This document shows positions 18,253 through 27,543 of a stretch of DNA of 64,000 nucleotides, one piece after another. The position numbers and the translations under genes were made by a program. How positions within the stretch are numbered: the stretch's first letter is position 1; every line of letters begins with the position of its first letter. This DNA comes from Methanosarcina flavescens. Its GTDB lineage: Archaea; Halobacteriota; Methanosarcinia; Methanosarcinales; Methanosarcinaceae. Under the pieces are notes generated by a model. The model was not told where the DNA came from. It worked only from the letters and a program-made list of their open reading frames with translations, and made no database searches. Location: the NCBI RefSeq assembly GCF_001304615.2, contig NZ_CP032683.1, forward strand, positions 2,542,001 to 2,606,000, given 5' to 3'.

Positions 18253-20367
18253 ATGACATATGCGCAAGAAGCGCTCGAAACCGAGCAGAAGATGACTGAC
18301 GACGAGCGGTTCTCAATGATCATCAGCATCCTTGGAGCTGCCTCTCTGTTTCAGCGAGACAAACGAATCCCTGAGGGTGTCCCCATGAGCGCTGGCTACA
18401 CGCCCGGTGTGCCGAGGCTCGGCATCCCGGCGCTGCGAATGAGCGATGCGAGTCTCGGCGTCACCAATCCAGGCTACCGGCCCGAAGACAAGGGTGCCAC
18501 AGCATTGCCGGCGTCCATTGTTGTCGGCTCGGGTTTTAATCCGCAGCTTGCGCGTGAGGGCGGCTCGGTACTTGGTCGTGAGGCGCGTATCCGGGGATTT
18601 AATGTGATGTTAGCCGGCGGGGTCAATCTCGCCCGAGACGTGCGCAACGGCCGAAATTTCGAGTACTACTCCGAGGATCCGTTGCTCAGCGCAGTCCTCG
18701 GCGCGGAGGCTGTCAATGGCATCCAGGGAGAGGGCGTCATCTCGACCCTCAAGCACTATTCGCTCAATTGCAACGAAACCAACCGCCACTGGCTGGATGC
18801 AATCATAGACCCGGCTGCGCATCGAGAGTCTGACTTGCTCGCCTTCCAGATCGCAATAGAACGCTCACAGCCTGGCTCGATCATGAGCGGCTACAACAAG
18901 ATCAACGGCGAGTACGCCGGCGGCAACAACTATCTCCTGAATGACGTGCTCAAGGGTGCATGGGGCTATGAGGGCTGGGTGATGTCCGACTGGGGAGCGA
19001 CTCCAAACTGGGACTTCGCCCTCAAGGGGCTCGACCAGGAATCCGGCGTGCAGTTGGATATGATGATGTGGCAGGTCGAGCCATTCACCGAGCCTCTCAG
19101 GAAAGCCTATGCTGAAGGCAAGCTTCCCAAGGAACGCCTCTTCGATATGGTGCGCCGCATTCTTCACTCGATTTACACGATTGGCATTGATAAATGGGGA
19201 CCGGCACCCAAAGTAGACATGGCAAAGCACAACGAGGTGGCTCTCGAAACCGCGCGGCAGGGAATCGTGCTGCTGAAAAACCAGGGAGTGCTGCCACTTT
19301 CGACCGACAAGCCTCTGAAGATAGCAGTGATCGGCGGCTACGCACAGCTTGGTGTGCCAACTGGTACCGGTTCGAGTGCAGTCCTGCCAGTGGGTGGTTA
19401 TGCAGCCGTCATCCCGATCGGCGGTCCAGGCATCGTGGGGAACTTGCGCAACCTTTACCTAATGCCCTCATCGCCGCTCGCGGAGCTGGAAAAGCTGCTG
19501 CCCAGGGCACAGATTGAGTTCGATCCTGGGCAAACTCCGGCAGAGGCAGCCCTGCTGGCACGTCGTTCGGATGTTGTTATCGTCTTCGGGATTCGCGTTG
19601 AGGGTGAGGGTTTCGATCTACCCGATTTGACGCTGCCATGGGGCCAGGATGCCATAATCGACACCGTGGCATCCCTCAATCCAAACACGATCGTTGTGCT
19701 GGAGACCGGAAACCCGGTTGCGATGCCGTGGCGCGACAAGGTGAAGGCGATTGTCCAGGCTTGGTATCCCGGGCAAGCGGGCGGCCAGGCGATCGCTGAG
19801 GTGCTCACAGGTAAGGTGAACCCGTCGGGTCGCCTGCCGATCACCTTCCCGAAAAGTCTCGCTCAGACGCCAAGACCTGAGCTGCCCGGGCTGGGCACTC
19901 CATGGGGTACGCCGACCACTATTCGCTACGACGAAGGTGCAGAAGTTGGTTATCGATGGTTTGCAAAGAAGGACGAAAAACCTCTCTTCGCTTTCGGCCA
20001 CGGATTGAGCTATACAAGCTTCGCCTACAGCGACCTTAACGTCAGTGGCGGTGAGACCATCACTGCTAGCTTCACTATCACCAACACCGGTAAGTACGCG
20101 GGTGCGGACGTTCCCCAGCTATACCTTACCGATGCACCCGCTGAGAAGCGCATGCGGTTGCTTGGCTTCGAGCGTGTCCAACTCTCTCCCGGTGAATCAA
20201 AACGGGTAACAATTACAGCCGATCCGCGCCTGCTTGCGTGCTTTGACGTAGGGAAGCAGCAGTGGCGCATTAACGAAGGAAATTACGTTGTGTCTCTCTC
20301 GCGTTCAGCCGATGCTCCAATCGAGAAAATGGAAGCCCGCCTTTCGGGGCGTTTTTTTGGATGGTGA
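18253..20367 (+). CDS. Glycoside hydrolase family 3 (beta-glucosidase type)
   Basis: Hydrolyses terminal beta-linked sugars from glycosides. The 704-residue product has the full GH3 plan: TIM-barrel domain with LKHYSLN (K167, H168) and the nucleophile Asp246 in GWVMSDWGA, the alpha/beta sandwich domain (GIVLLKNQGVLPLS onward), and a C-terminal fibronectin III-like domain (ITNTGKYAGADVPQLYL). There is no signal peptide, so it is probably cytoplasmic. GAGGG at about 18239-18243 precedes the ATG. Base composition is visibly more G+C-rich, with many GGC/CTC/CGC codons, than all neighbours, and GH3 is unusual in methanogens: likely acquired from a bacterium. Confidence 0.94.
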   Translation: MTYAQEALETEQKMTDDERFSMIISILGAASLFQRDKRIPEGVPMSAGYTPGVPRLGIPALRMSDASLGVTNPGYRPEDKGATALPASIVVGSGFNPQLAREGGSVLGREARIRGFNVMLAGGVNLARDVRNGRNFEYYSEDPLLSAVLGAEAVNGIQGEGVISTLKHYSLNCNETNRHWLDAIIDPAAHRESDLLAFQIAIERSQPGSIMSGYNKINGEYAGGNNYLLNDVLKGAWGYEGWVMSDWGATPNWDFALKGLDQESGVQLDMMMWQVEPFTEPLRKAYAEGKLPKERLFDMVRRILHSIYTIGIDKWGPAPKVDMAKHNEVALETARQGIVLLKNQGVLPLSTDKPLKIAVIGGYAQLGVPTGTGSSAVLPVGGYAAVIPIGGPGIVGNLRNLYLMPSSPLAELEKLLPRAQIEFDPGQTPAEAALLARRSDVVIVFGIRVEGEGFDLPDLTLPWGQDAIIDTVASLNPNTIVVLETGNPVAMPWRDKVKAIVQAWYPGQAGGQAIAEVLTGKVNPSGRLPITFPKSLAQTPRPELPGLGTPWGTPTTIRYDEGAEVGYRWFAKKDEKPLFAFGHGLSYTSFAYSDLNVSGGETITASFTITNTGKYAGADVPQLYLTDAPAEKRMRLLGFERVQLSPGESKRVTITADPRLLACFDVGKQQWRINEGNYVVSLSRSADAPIEKMEARLSGRFFGW

Positions 20368-20451
20368 TTCTACATACGGTTTGTTTTGTGAAACTACAGG
20401 TGATGTGGATTTTACAGAACCCCCAGCCTCTAGGATTTTCATCATTTCACT

Positions 20452-20796
20452 TCAAAGAACAGATTCTAACTTTATAGCATCTGTCTTCCGGTTTCCAGTG
20501 AAATTAAGTTCTTTTAAGGTCTCATTTAGGGAGAAGAGAAATTCAGCTTTGAGTTTTTCGGTCAATTGCTCAGGGTCTATGCTTTTGAAACAGGCAGGAG
20601 TTCCCTTTTTAACTTCCACATATCCCTTTTTTGCCATCCTTTCCAGCACAGAATAGATCTTTGGTCTGGGCACATGAGTAAATTCATGAATTTCCCTTGC
20701 TGTAGCTTCATTCAAGCTCAGGAGTCCGACATAAACTTTTGCTTCATTCTCCGTAAACCCCAGTTTCTTTAACTTGTTTATAAGTTCGATGTGCAT
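20452..20796 (-). CDS. Short TrmB-like regulator (winged-helix domain only)
   Basis: DNA-binding protein of the TrmB family, whose full-length members (about 250 residues or more) sense sugars through a C-terminal domain. Only the N-terminal winged helix is present: LKKLGFTENEAKVYVGLLSLNEATAREIHEFTHVPRPKIYSVLERMAKKGYVEV, then a short coiled-coil-like end; 114 residues in total. It stops about 80 bases from the GH3 gene end, so its C-terminus may have been lost when that gene arrived, or it may work as a stand-alone repressor. ATG at 20796 is chosen for CGGAGG six bases upstream. It follows the MarR gene closely, probably one operon. Confidence 0.82.
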   Translation of the reverse strand: MHIELINKLKKLGFTENEAKVYVGLLSLNEATAREIHEFTHVPRPKIYSVLERMAKKGYVEVKKGTPACFKSIDPEQLTEKLKAEFLFSLNETLKELNFTGNRKTDAIKLESVL

Positions 20797-20822
20797 TGAA
20801 GACCTCCGCAAGATTCTTTTAT

Positions 20823-21281
20823 TCAGGCAGCCTCATCAAGCTTCTTGAGCGTTGCAAGCATTGTCTTCAGGCTTTCCTGGTATGCAAGGATATCCTCTTC
20901 ACCCAGCCTTCTGAGGATCTCGGAGGCATTTTTCTCGAGTTCCTCCATAAACCATTCCCTGTAAGCTTTCCCCTCTTCAGTAAGGGAAATAAGCGTTTTC
21001 CTCCTGTCCCCGGGGTCTCCTTTCCTGTAGACAAGTCCCTCTTTTTCCAGGGCATCAATCATGCTTGTCAGGCTTCCTTTCTGAAGATCAAGGCACTTTC
21101 CCAGGGTTGTAGGCATAATATTATCTACTGCCCCGATAATCATGATAGCTCGGTTCTGGTTTTTATTCAGGTTATAAGGGCCGTCTCCAGTTTGGTGGAA
21201 GATCCTGGCAAAGTTTTTATGAAACAGATGAAACATCTCAAACTGAAGTTTTACTGCTTCTTTTATTCTTTCTTCTTTCAT
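20823..21281 (-). CDS. MarR-family transcriptional regulator
   Basis: Winged-helix repressor of 152 residues. Seen: dimerisation helices at both ends, recognition region LGKCLDLQKGSLTSMIDALEKEGLVYRKGDPGDRRKTLISLTEEG, with the DxR wing signature of MarR. It lies between the MATE transporter gene (upstream, same strand) and the TrmB-like gene. MarR proteins often control nearby drug efflux genes, so regulation of the MATE gene is a reasonable inference. The ligand is unknown. Confidence 0.92.
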   Translation of the reverse strand: MKEERIKEAVKLQFEMFHLFHKNFARIFHQTGDGPYNLNKNQNRAIMIIGAVDNIMPTTLGKCLDLQKGSLTSMIDALEKEGLVYRKGDPGDRRKTLISLTEEGKAYREWFMEELEKNASEILRRLGEEDILAYQESLKTMLATLKKLDEAA

Positions 21282-21512
21282 TGATATCCACAGCCAGAAA
21301 TTTTTCCTAATTTGGATGTTAAATTGAAAGAATTTCTCAATAAACCTTTAAATCAGAACTTATAATGAAGAAATTAAGCCTGTTTTTCAGCTCATCTTTC
21401 AAATTGATCGTTCATATTCTTACTGTTCAATTATTCAATTGTTTGATTTCTTACTAACTCAATCTAATTTATATTTATACTTTGTGATTCAGGGTTCAAT
21501 ACTTCAATAATG

Positions 21513-22922
21513 TTAGCAATTCTTTAAACTCATATCCGTACGAATTAGACATTTCAGGTATGTATGTGCCCAGATGAAAGTAATCAGTGAACCAATTACT
21601 GTCCCCGCAACAAGCCCCCACCAGACGCCAGAAAGCCCCCAGTTGAGTCCGAAAGCAAAAATTAAGGCAAAGAGAGGGGTCATGATCAGGCTGCGCAAAA
21701 GCGTAGCTATAAGGGCACTAGTGCCTTTTCCTGCTCCCTGGAAGAAAGAAGCGGAAAGCATCCCAAAGGCGACTGCCGGATAGAACACTGTCATGATCTT
21801 AAGGAGCCTCGTAAGTTCAGGTGCGATTCGGGCAGCGTCTTCGGTCTGTGTAAAGACAGCAGCGATTTCTGGAGCGAAAATGAATACGAGAACCGCAATT
21901 GCGGCTTCGACCAGAAATCCGATTTTAACTGCGTAAAAAAGGGCATTCTGGGCTTTTTTAAAGTCCTTTTCCCCGAAAGCAGCTCCTCCTATTGAGACCA
22001 TGGAGATCGAAATTCCTATCAGGGGCGTAACTGCTATGCCTGTCACTCTCCAGGCTGTGGCATAAACCGCAACCCCATCCGTACTGCTGACATCCGCGAT
22101 TATAACATTCATTATAAGTGCGGTCAGCGCCAGGGCTAACTGCTCAACTGAGGAGGGTATTCCGACCCTGAAAATATCTTTTACTATCGCTCCGTCGAAT
22201 TTGAAGGAACTGAACTTGAAAGCTACATAGGTATCTTTTTTGATGAAAAACCAGTAAAACATCAGCAGTCCGGAACTGGCATAAGCGACGACGGTTGCCA
22301 GGGCAGCTCCTGCAATCCCTAACCCCAGAGTATATATAAATATGGGGTCGAGTATTACGTTCAGGCCTGAGCCAAGAATCATTGACTGCATAGCCCTTTT
22401 TGAATCCCCTTCACTTCTCAGGATGGAGTTTGCAACATTAGTAAAGAAGAATATAAAACTGCCTCCGAAAAACACTCTGGCGTACCTGATTCCGAGCTCT
22501 ATCGTTCTTCCGGCGGCTCCACTGTATACGAAAAGATCTTCCACAAAAGCTAATCCAAGCACGGTCAGTACAGCTGTCAGGGTGAGCATTATCACAAAGG
22601 TATGCAGGGCAACGTTATCTACACCTGTCTTATCTCTGGCTCCGATCCTCCTAGAAATTGCAGACCCTCCACCAACCCCCAACCCGCTTGTAAGTGCCAT
22701 CTGGATAAGGAAAAAAGGAAATGCAAATCCTATAGCAGCCAGAGCATCAGCTCCCAGCCCCGCAACCCAGAAGGTGTCTGTAAGGCTGTATATTGTTTGC
22801 GCAGACATTGCAACTATTATAGGAATTGATAGCTTGACAACGGCTTTCTGGGGGTCCCCGAGAAGAGTATTTACTCCTTCTGTTGTCTCTTTATGCACAA
22901 GAAAACTTTTTTCTTCGACCAA
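21513..22922 (-). CDS. MATE-family efflux transporter
   Basis: Sodium- or proton-coupled exporter of drugs or metabolites in the cytoplasmic membrane. The 469-residue product has about 12 hydrophobic segments in two similar halves: IPIIVAMSAQTIYSLTDTFWVAGLGADALAAIGFAFP in the first and RVGIPSSVEQLALALTALIMNVIIA in the second. The likely start is TTG (22920-22922), preceded by GAGGAG on the minus strand. A fragment of a second MATE gene with nearly the same NILDPIFIYTL segment lies at 27199-27430. The MarR gene downstream may regulate it. Confidence 0.94.
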   Translation of the reverse strand: MVEEKSFLVHKETTEGVNTLLGDPQKAVVKLSIPIIVAMSAQTIYSLTDTFWVAGLGADALAAIGFAFPFFLIQMALTSGLGVGGGSAISRRIGARDKTGVDNVALHTFVIMLTLTAVLTVLGLAFVEDLFVYSGAAGRTIELGIRYARVFFGGSFIFFFTNVANSILRSEGDSKRAMQSMILGSGLNVILDPIFIYTLGLGIAGAALATVVAYASSGLLMFYWFFIKKDTYVAFKFSSFKFDGAIVKDIFRVGIPSSVEQLALALTALIMNVIIADVSSTDGVAVYATAWRVTGIAVTPLIGISISMVSIGGAAFGEKDFKKAQNALFYAVKIGFLVEAAIAVLVFIFAPEIAAVFTQTEDAARIAPELTRLLKIMTVFYPAVAFGMLSASFFQGAGKGTSALIATLLRSLIMTPLFALIFAFGLNWGLSGVWWGLVAGTVIGSLITFIWAHTYLKCLIRTDMSLKNC

Positions 22923-23004
22923 AAAACTCCTCTCATTTTTTTACTGCTCTCCTTTTTTCCTCTGCTTCTTCTCTTTAATATCCTGACAGTTATCTTTCTT
23001 CTTA

Positions 23005-23497
23005 CAAAACCGACTGAAACTCATGTAATAGGAGTTTTATCTTTAATTATCTGGACACTTATCATTATCGTGACTATGGAATACGCCTGGCTTGCCATGA
23101 GCCTTAGTAAAAAGGGTGAAGGAGGAACTATTGTCTTAAAAGAAATACTTATTCCCTTTTAAGGTCAGGCAGGAAGGTAGGTTTATTTAGTCACAATATT
23201 AGCCTATATCGTTATTTCTTTTCTTATTGGAGACGGCGTTATTACGCCTGCAATAAGCATACTCAATGCTGTTGAGGGTACGCATCGTTTCTGGTTTTGA
23301 GAATACAGGACAGAGTGTTCTGATCTTAATTGCTGGTATAATTGCTATTAATCTTTTTTTCAGTCCAGAGTAAGGGAATAGAAAAGATTACATGGGTATT
23401 TGGCCCGATAATGTTTTTATGGTTTGCATCCCTTGCATTTTTTGGAATCTCTTCAATGTTTTATATGCCAGGCATAATTAAAGCCATCAATCCTTAG
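23005..23497 (+). pseudogene. kup: Decayed Kup-type potassium transporter
   Basis: Pieces of a Kup K+ uptake permease appear in order but in different frames: THVIGVLSLIIWTLIIIVTMEYAW with KKGEGG (to about 23140), LAYIVISFLIGDGVITPAISILNAVEG (about 23195-23280), IVSGFENTGQSVLILIAGIIAINLFF (about 23285-23365) and GIEKITWVFGPIMFLWFASLAFFGISSMF (to TAG 23495-23497). At least three frameshifts, and both the N-terminal region and the C-terminal two-thirds are gone. Gene decay is clear. Confidence 0.85.
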
Positions 23498-24006
23498 AAA
23501 TGTAAAATGGAAAAGTACAATGGGTCCTCAGCCCTAAATAGAGTTAAAAAAGATGATATAATGGAGTACTATCTAAAGATTACCCATCGATTAGATAAGA
23601 TATCTGAACAAACTGTATAATCGGAATCAGTCAGGTAAAAATAAAGACACAACAGCCGATTTATATACTAAACTGTTATACGAAACAATCATTCATAATA
23701 ATATATATTCTAAGTTAACACACCCTATTTTATTAAGATCCATATTTGGGTTCTTGCTTTTTTGTACCAATCAATTGTACAATAATGCTAGTTAATATGT
23801 ATACATTCATGTAGTATCGGCAAATAAAGCAAATAATCGATACTTATGGATATTACTTTTGATTATGGATTTTAATAATATTTAGCCTGTCTGAATAATA
23901 GTTCGTTCTGGATAATTACTCCGGTTTGGGCGTCAGTGCGCTTTGAATAATTATCCAAAAATTCAAAATTCAGGTGTGTAGAACTGGATAAAATGGAGGG
24001 ATCTGA
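23498..24006. other. Intergenic region, no supported gene
   Basis: AT-rich. A 37-codon frame (23507-23620, beginning MEKYNGSSAL) is too short to judge. A TTTATATAC at about 23660 could be a promoter element. GGAGGG at 23995-24000 is the ribosome-binding site of the rhodanese gene. Confidence 0.5.
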
Positions 24007-24684
24007 TTGGATAAGCAGTATTTACCATATCTTGCTGCAATTCTCTTTGCTTTTCTCATAATCGCATCAGGTGTTGCAGGAGCCGAGGGCTGCACATACA
24101 CAAATGTAAGTGTTAATGATGCCAGGAATATGATTGAAGAAGGCAATGTCTTCATTCTCGATGTACGTACCCCTGATGAATTCAATGCAGTGCATATTAA
24201 AGGAGGGGTATTGATACCGGTCGCGAGCCTCAAGAATCCGCCTGGAGAGCCGATTTTGCCTTATGAAGATCTGCTGGCAAATCGAACGGATGAGTTGCCG
24301 GATGATTGTAATACAAAAATACTTATTTATTGTAAAACCGGGACACGAAGCACCAGTGCAAGCAAAGTCGTGGTTGATGCTGGTTACAGCAATGTTTATA
24401 ACATGAATGAAGGGATCAAAGTCTGGATAGACGCAGGATACCCCGTTGTAAGCAGCTTTGTGGATGAGCTTGACTGTGCTGATGACTCAACTAAAACTGC
24501 CCTCAACGCAAAAGTCAACAACATACTCTGTCATCTTCAAAAAGGAAATGATGCTAAAGCTATAAAGAAAATTAGCACTTTTAGTGCTTTCGTTAATAAA
24601 ACAAAAGCTGAATGCAGGTTGAATTCTACCGAAGCCGATTACCTGATCCACGAATCCACAGTTCATCTTAAGGATCTTATCTAA
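24007..24684 (+). CDS. Exported rhodanese-domain protein
   Basis: Rhodanese-fold protein outside the membrane, likely handling sulfane sulfur or redox chemistry. TTG start at 24007 with GGAGGG directly upstream. Residues 1-26 form a signal peptide (LAAILFAFLIIASGVAGA). The rhodanese domain follows: NVFILDVRTPDEFNAVHIKGGVLIPV and the active-site loop YCKTGTRS with Cys109. A C-terminal extension of about 80 residues carries two or three further Cys and is unrecognised. Two surface proteins are encoded convergently downstream, but a functional link is not shown. Confidence 0.9.
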   Translation: MDKQYLPYLAAILFAFLIIASGVAGAEGCTYTNVSVNDARNMIEEGNVFILDVRTPDEFNAVHIKGGVLIPVASLKNPPGEPILPYEDLLANRTDELPDDCNTKILIYCKTGTRSTSASKVVVDAGYSNVYNMNEGIKVWIDAGYPVVSSFVDELDCADDSTKTALNAKVNNILCHLQKGNDAKAIKKISTFSAFVNKTKAECRLNSTEADYLIHESTVHLKDLI

Positions 24685-24752
24685 TATTTATATGACCTTA
24701 CCTGATTTATTCATCAGTTGCCTGCAGGACAGGCAACTTTGATTTTATTTTC

Positions 24753-25904
24753 TCACAATAACGAGCGTCTTTTTAAGAAAAATACAGCCACTAATATGCA
24801 TACCAGGCTCGCCAGTTTGAATCCGGGCAGGCTTTCTTCCACAGCATACGGCTTTTCTTCCACATGTATAGGAAGGTCAAGCGTATAATCTTCCACGTTC
24901 TCAGTATCTTCGCCGAAGTAATATATTACTCTGCCTTTGACAGTAAAATCTCCAGGCTGGTTAGTCTCAATTCTTACTTCAATATCCCTGCCCTGTCCAG
25001 GCTCAAGTTCATATGTTGTCGTATACTGACCTGCACCCGACTGGACAAACTCCGAGGAAGAAACACTCATTCCTGATGGCGGAATAATAATAACCTGCAC
25101 ATGCATTGCAGGTTTTGTGATAAGATTGACAGCTGACAGTTTGAGCAGAATGTCTTCCCCAGCAATAACCCAGGTCTTCTCACCATGGAGACTGACACTT
25201 GCAGAGGGGGGTGCAGGTTTAGAGTTCCCGGTTGATTTTGTGTTTTCTGGAGCCGTTTTTCGTGCAGGCTCAGATTGTATGTAGTTGTTATTCTCAATTT
25301 TAGTATATTCTGAGCGTACTATATGATACGAGTTTCCTTTACTACGCGAAGATTCGCTCTCGGTATCCTCTGAAATTTCTGTCTCTTCTGAGGTTTGCGT
25401 TCCTGTATCATCAATTTCTATTTCCATGTCCTCCGAGGGCTGAGTTTCCGTATTCTCTGATGATACTGCTTCCTTAATTTCCTGGGAATTTGCTTCGGTT
25501 TCCTCAGCCGGTTCTAACTCCGGTTCTTCCTGGGGATTGGTTTTTGTTTCTTCAGTCGGCTCTGGTTCAGGATTTCCCTCGGAATTTGTTTTGGTTTTCT
25601 CAGCAGACCCTGATTGGGTATTCTCAAAGGATTGATTTTCTTCCTTCTCCAAAGGCTCTACGTCTTCATTTTGGGTCTCATCGTTTTTTGAGGATTGCGT
25701 GTCTGTATCTTCTGGGGGTTGTGGCTGCTCTTCGAAATTCTGTGCCTCCCTTGAAGGCTGCATTATTTCTTCTGAAGACTCCACTTTGTTCTCGTTAGAA
25801 TCTGCTGAAGCCTCTGACGCATATACATACGAAACGTTGCTTACCAGGAAACAACCGACTAAAAGACAAACTATTAGAGTTTTTAAAATAGCCCTCTCAG
25901 ACAT
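24753..25904 (-). CDS. Acidic PGF-CTERM surface protein
   Basis: Secreted protein tied to the cell surface. From the ATG at 25904 (GGTGGTGG directly upstream) come a signal peptide (LKTLIVCLLVGCFLVSNVSYVYA), about 180 residues of Glu/Ser/Thr/Pro-rich low complexity that is probably glycosylated, a beta-sandwich-like domain (ASVSLHGEKTWVIAGEDILLKLSA to LDLPIHVEE), and a C-terminal LPGF-hydrophobic-KRR tail, the PGF-CTERM archaeosortase signal. The domain resembles that of the 26067-26927 protein. An in-frame ATG at 25946 is possible but lacks a good ribosome-binding site. Confidence 0.85.
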   Translation of the reverse strand: MSERAILKTLIVCLLVGCFLVSNVSYVYASEASADSNENKVESSEEIMQPSREAQNFEEQPQPPEDTDTQSSKNDETQNEDVEPLEKEENQSFENTQSGSAEKTKTNSEGNPEPEPTEETKTNPQEEPELEPAEETEANSQEIKEAVSSENTETQPSEDMEIEIDDTGTQTSEETEISEDTESESSRSKGNSYHIVRSEYTKIENNNYIQSEPARKTAPENTKSTGNSKPAPPSASVSLHGEKTWVIAGEDILLKLSAVNLITKPAMHVQVIIIPPSGMSVSSSEFVQSGAGQYTTTYELEPGQGRDIEVRIETNQPGDFTVKGRVIYYFGEDTENVEDYTLDLPIHVEEKPYAVEESLPGFKLASLVCILVAVFFLKRRSLL

Positions 25905-26066
25905 TCCACCACCTTTTTGGGCTGCCATCTGTATACATCCGGTCAATTTTAGTTGAAAGGCTTTTTGAGATTATTGGCGCCTTTTCGTAGCTTATTGAAA
26001 TATTAAAAATAGGAAAAATGTATGTATTTTTCCTGAAATCGTGCTTATATTCTTTTTTAACCTGAC

Positions 26067-26927
26067 TTACTTCCTCTTGGCAGCATAAACTCCTAACAGT
26101 CCTATAGCCGCAATTAATATTCCGAATCCTGGAGCACTAATTGAGCCTTCTCCTTCGGCTTTTATTCCTCCGTTCTCTTCAGAGCTGGAAACTTCTTCGG
26201 GATTGCTCTCCTCAAAGCTGGGGGCTTCTCCGGGATTTTTGGAAGCCTGCTCAACTATAAAGGGGTGGCTGAGTGAAATCGGGTTGTAATCGTCTTTGTT
26301 ATCTCCAGGCCAGTACAGGCCGCTGAAGTGCACAGTGGAAGTACCTACTTTCTCTCCTTTAATGTTGATGTAGATTGTTCGGGCGCTTCCAGGAGGCACG
26401 GAAAATATTCCATAGACTGTACCTGCAGCACCTGTCTGAGCAAAACCCTGCCCGTATACGTGAATTCCAGCAGGTACGCTGATTCTTGCGTCTACATTCA
26501 GAGTTACATCATTAAGGGAAGGGTTATCAATATAAAGTTCAACAATGCCATCTTCGTTTTCAGTTATAACATCATTAACCGGTCTCAGAGTGACTGTCGG
26601 GCCTACCCTGAATTTCTGTTCTGCCACAGGGACTGCTGCTTCAGTTTCGGTTACATTGGTAAGGCAGGTCTCATTCAGGGGCACGGATTGATTAACGGAT
26701 TGATTGATGGATTTATTGGCGGATTGATTGATGGATTGATTAACAGATTTATTGACGGATTGATTAGCGGATTCATTTACGGGTTGATCAGCGGACTCAT
26801 TCGTGTTTAAAATCTTTGATGCCGTGTCATTTACTAATGGGTTGTCGGCTGCACCTGCAACCGCACCTGTTAATACAGCCCCAAAAACAAAAATCGACAT
26901 CATTAGTATGGGCAAATATTTTTTCAA
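26067..26927 (-). CDS. PGF-CTERM surface protein with Asn-Gln-Ser repeats
   Basis: 286-residue exported protein: signal peptide (LMMSIFVFGAVLTGAVAGA), an N-terminal stretch of about 14 short repeats (NQSVN/NKSIN) rich in N-x-S sequons, a beta-sandwich-like domain (DVTLNVDARISVPAGIHVYGQGF to FIVEQ), an acidic Ser/Glu linker, and the PGF-CTERM end (APGFGILIAAIGLLGVYAAKRK) recognised by archaeosortase. Probably an N-glycosylated envelope protein. The sandwich domain is related to the one in the adjacent 24753-25904 gene, so the two look like tandem paralogues that diverged in their low-complexity regions. Confidence 0.87.
   Translation of the reverse strand: MKKYLPILMMSIFVFGAVLTGAVAGAADNPLVNDTASKILNTNESADQPVNESANQSVNKSVNQSINQSANKSINQSVNQSVPLNETCLTNVTETEAAVPVAEQKFRVGPTVTLRPVNDVITENEDGIVELYIDNPSLNDVTLNVDARISVPAGIHVYGQGFAQTGAAGTVYGIFSVPPGSARTIYINIKGEKVGTSTVHFSGLYWPGDNKDDYNPISLSHPFIVEQASKNPGEAPSFEESNPEEVSSSEENGGIKAEGEGSISAPGFGILIAAIGLLGVYAAKRK
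26688..26806. repeat. 12-bp tandem repeats coding for the NQSV stretch
   Basis: Units such as GATTGATTAACG, GATTGATTGATG and GATTTATTGGCG follow one another within the surface-protein gene. Copy number is likely to vary between strains. Confidence 0.75.
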
Positions 26928-27198
26928 CTTATATACCTCCTTTTAGGGGTATTAAATTACCTGTACAATAGCTTTTTGAAAATGTTTTTTCAAAATTTTC
27001 AATATTGATCTATTACAAAATTTGCTTTGAATCAATATTTTTCAGCAGATATTGAGCATTTTAGTTTAATTTACTTTCGGCTTTTTTGTTAGGTTTTTGT
27101 TAATATCTTCAAAATTTTACTTACATGTTACAATAATTTTAGGTGAAGCGTATAATTTAATATATCAATATTATTTTTTTACCTGATATTCCCGTGTT
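26928..27198. other. AT-rich upstream region
   Basis: Leader and promoter of the surface protein gene; AGGAGG follows directly upstream of its start on the minus strand. The remainder is very AT-rich and no gene is seen. Confidence 0.45.
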
Positions 27199-27430
27199 TT
27201 AATTATATTTTTTGATTCTCATGTTAAGGGTATAGATGAATATGGGATCCTGGATGACATTCAGGATTCCGCCTGCAATCATAAGCCTGCATGGTTCGCT
27301 TCGAGTCGTCCTCACTTCGGAGAATAGAATTGGCGGCATTGGAAAAGAAAATAACGATACTTCCAAGGAAGATAACCCTGGCAATTTTTCCAATGCCCCG
27401 GGTATATGGAAAAATTTCTCATAAGAGACT
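27199..27430 (-). pseudogene. Fragment of a second MATE transporter gene
   Basis: On the minus strand RVIFLGSIVIFFSNAANSILRSEDDSKR, then after a one-base frameshift MIAGGILNVIQDPIFIYTLNMRI, align with residues 150-200 of the MATE protein at 21513-22922 (FFGGSFIFFFTNVANSILRSEGDSKRAMQ...). Everything before and after is lost. A relic of a duplicated or related transporter gene. Confidence 0.8.
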
Positions 27431-27543
27431 GGTTTTAATGCACGAAAATAAAAATTCCCAGGATAAGGACAGGAAATTTACCCCTACAGTAAGTTTCCCT
27501 ACAAGTGTTTAAGATTGACAGAGAACGAATCTCAGGCTCAATT

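Noticed and set aside
18002-18316. Small frames before the GH3 gene on both strands
   Set aside because: No ribosome-binding site, no recognisable composition, and they sit where a promoter is expected.
21513-23497. The MATE and Kup genes as a divergent ion-transport operon
   Set aside because: The Kup side is a pseudogene and only its position suggests a link.
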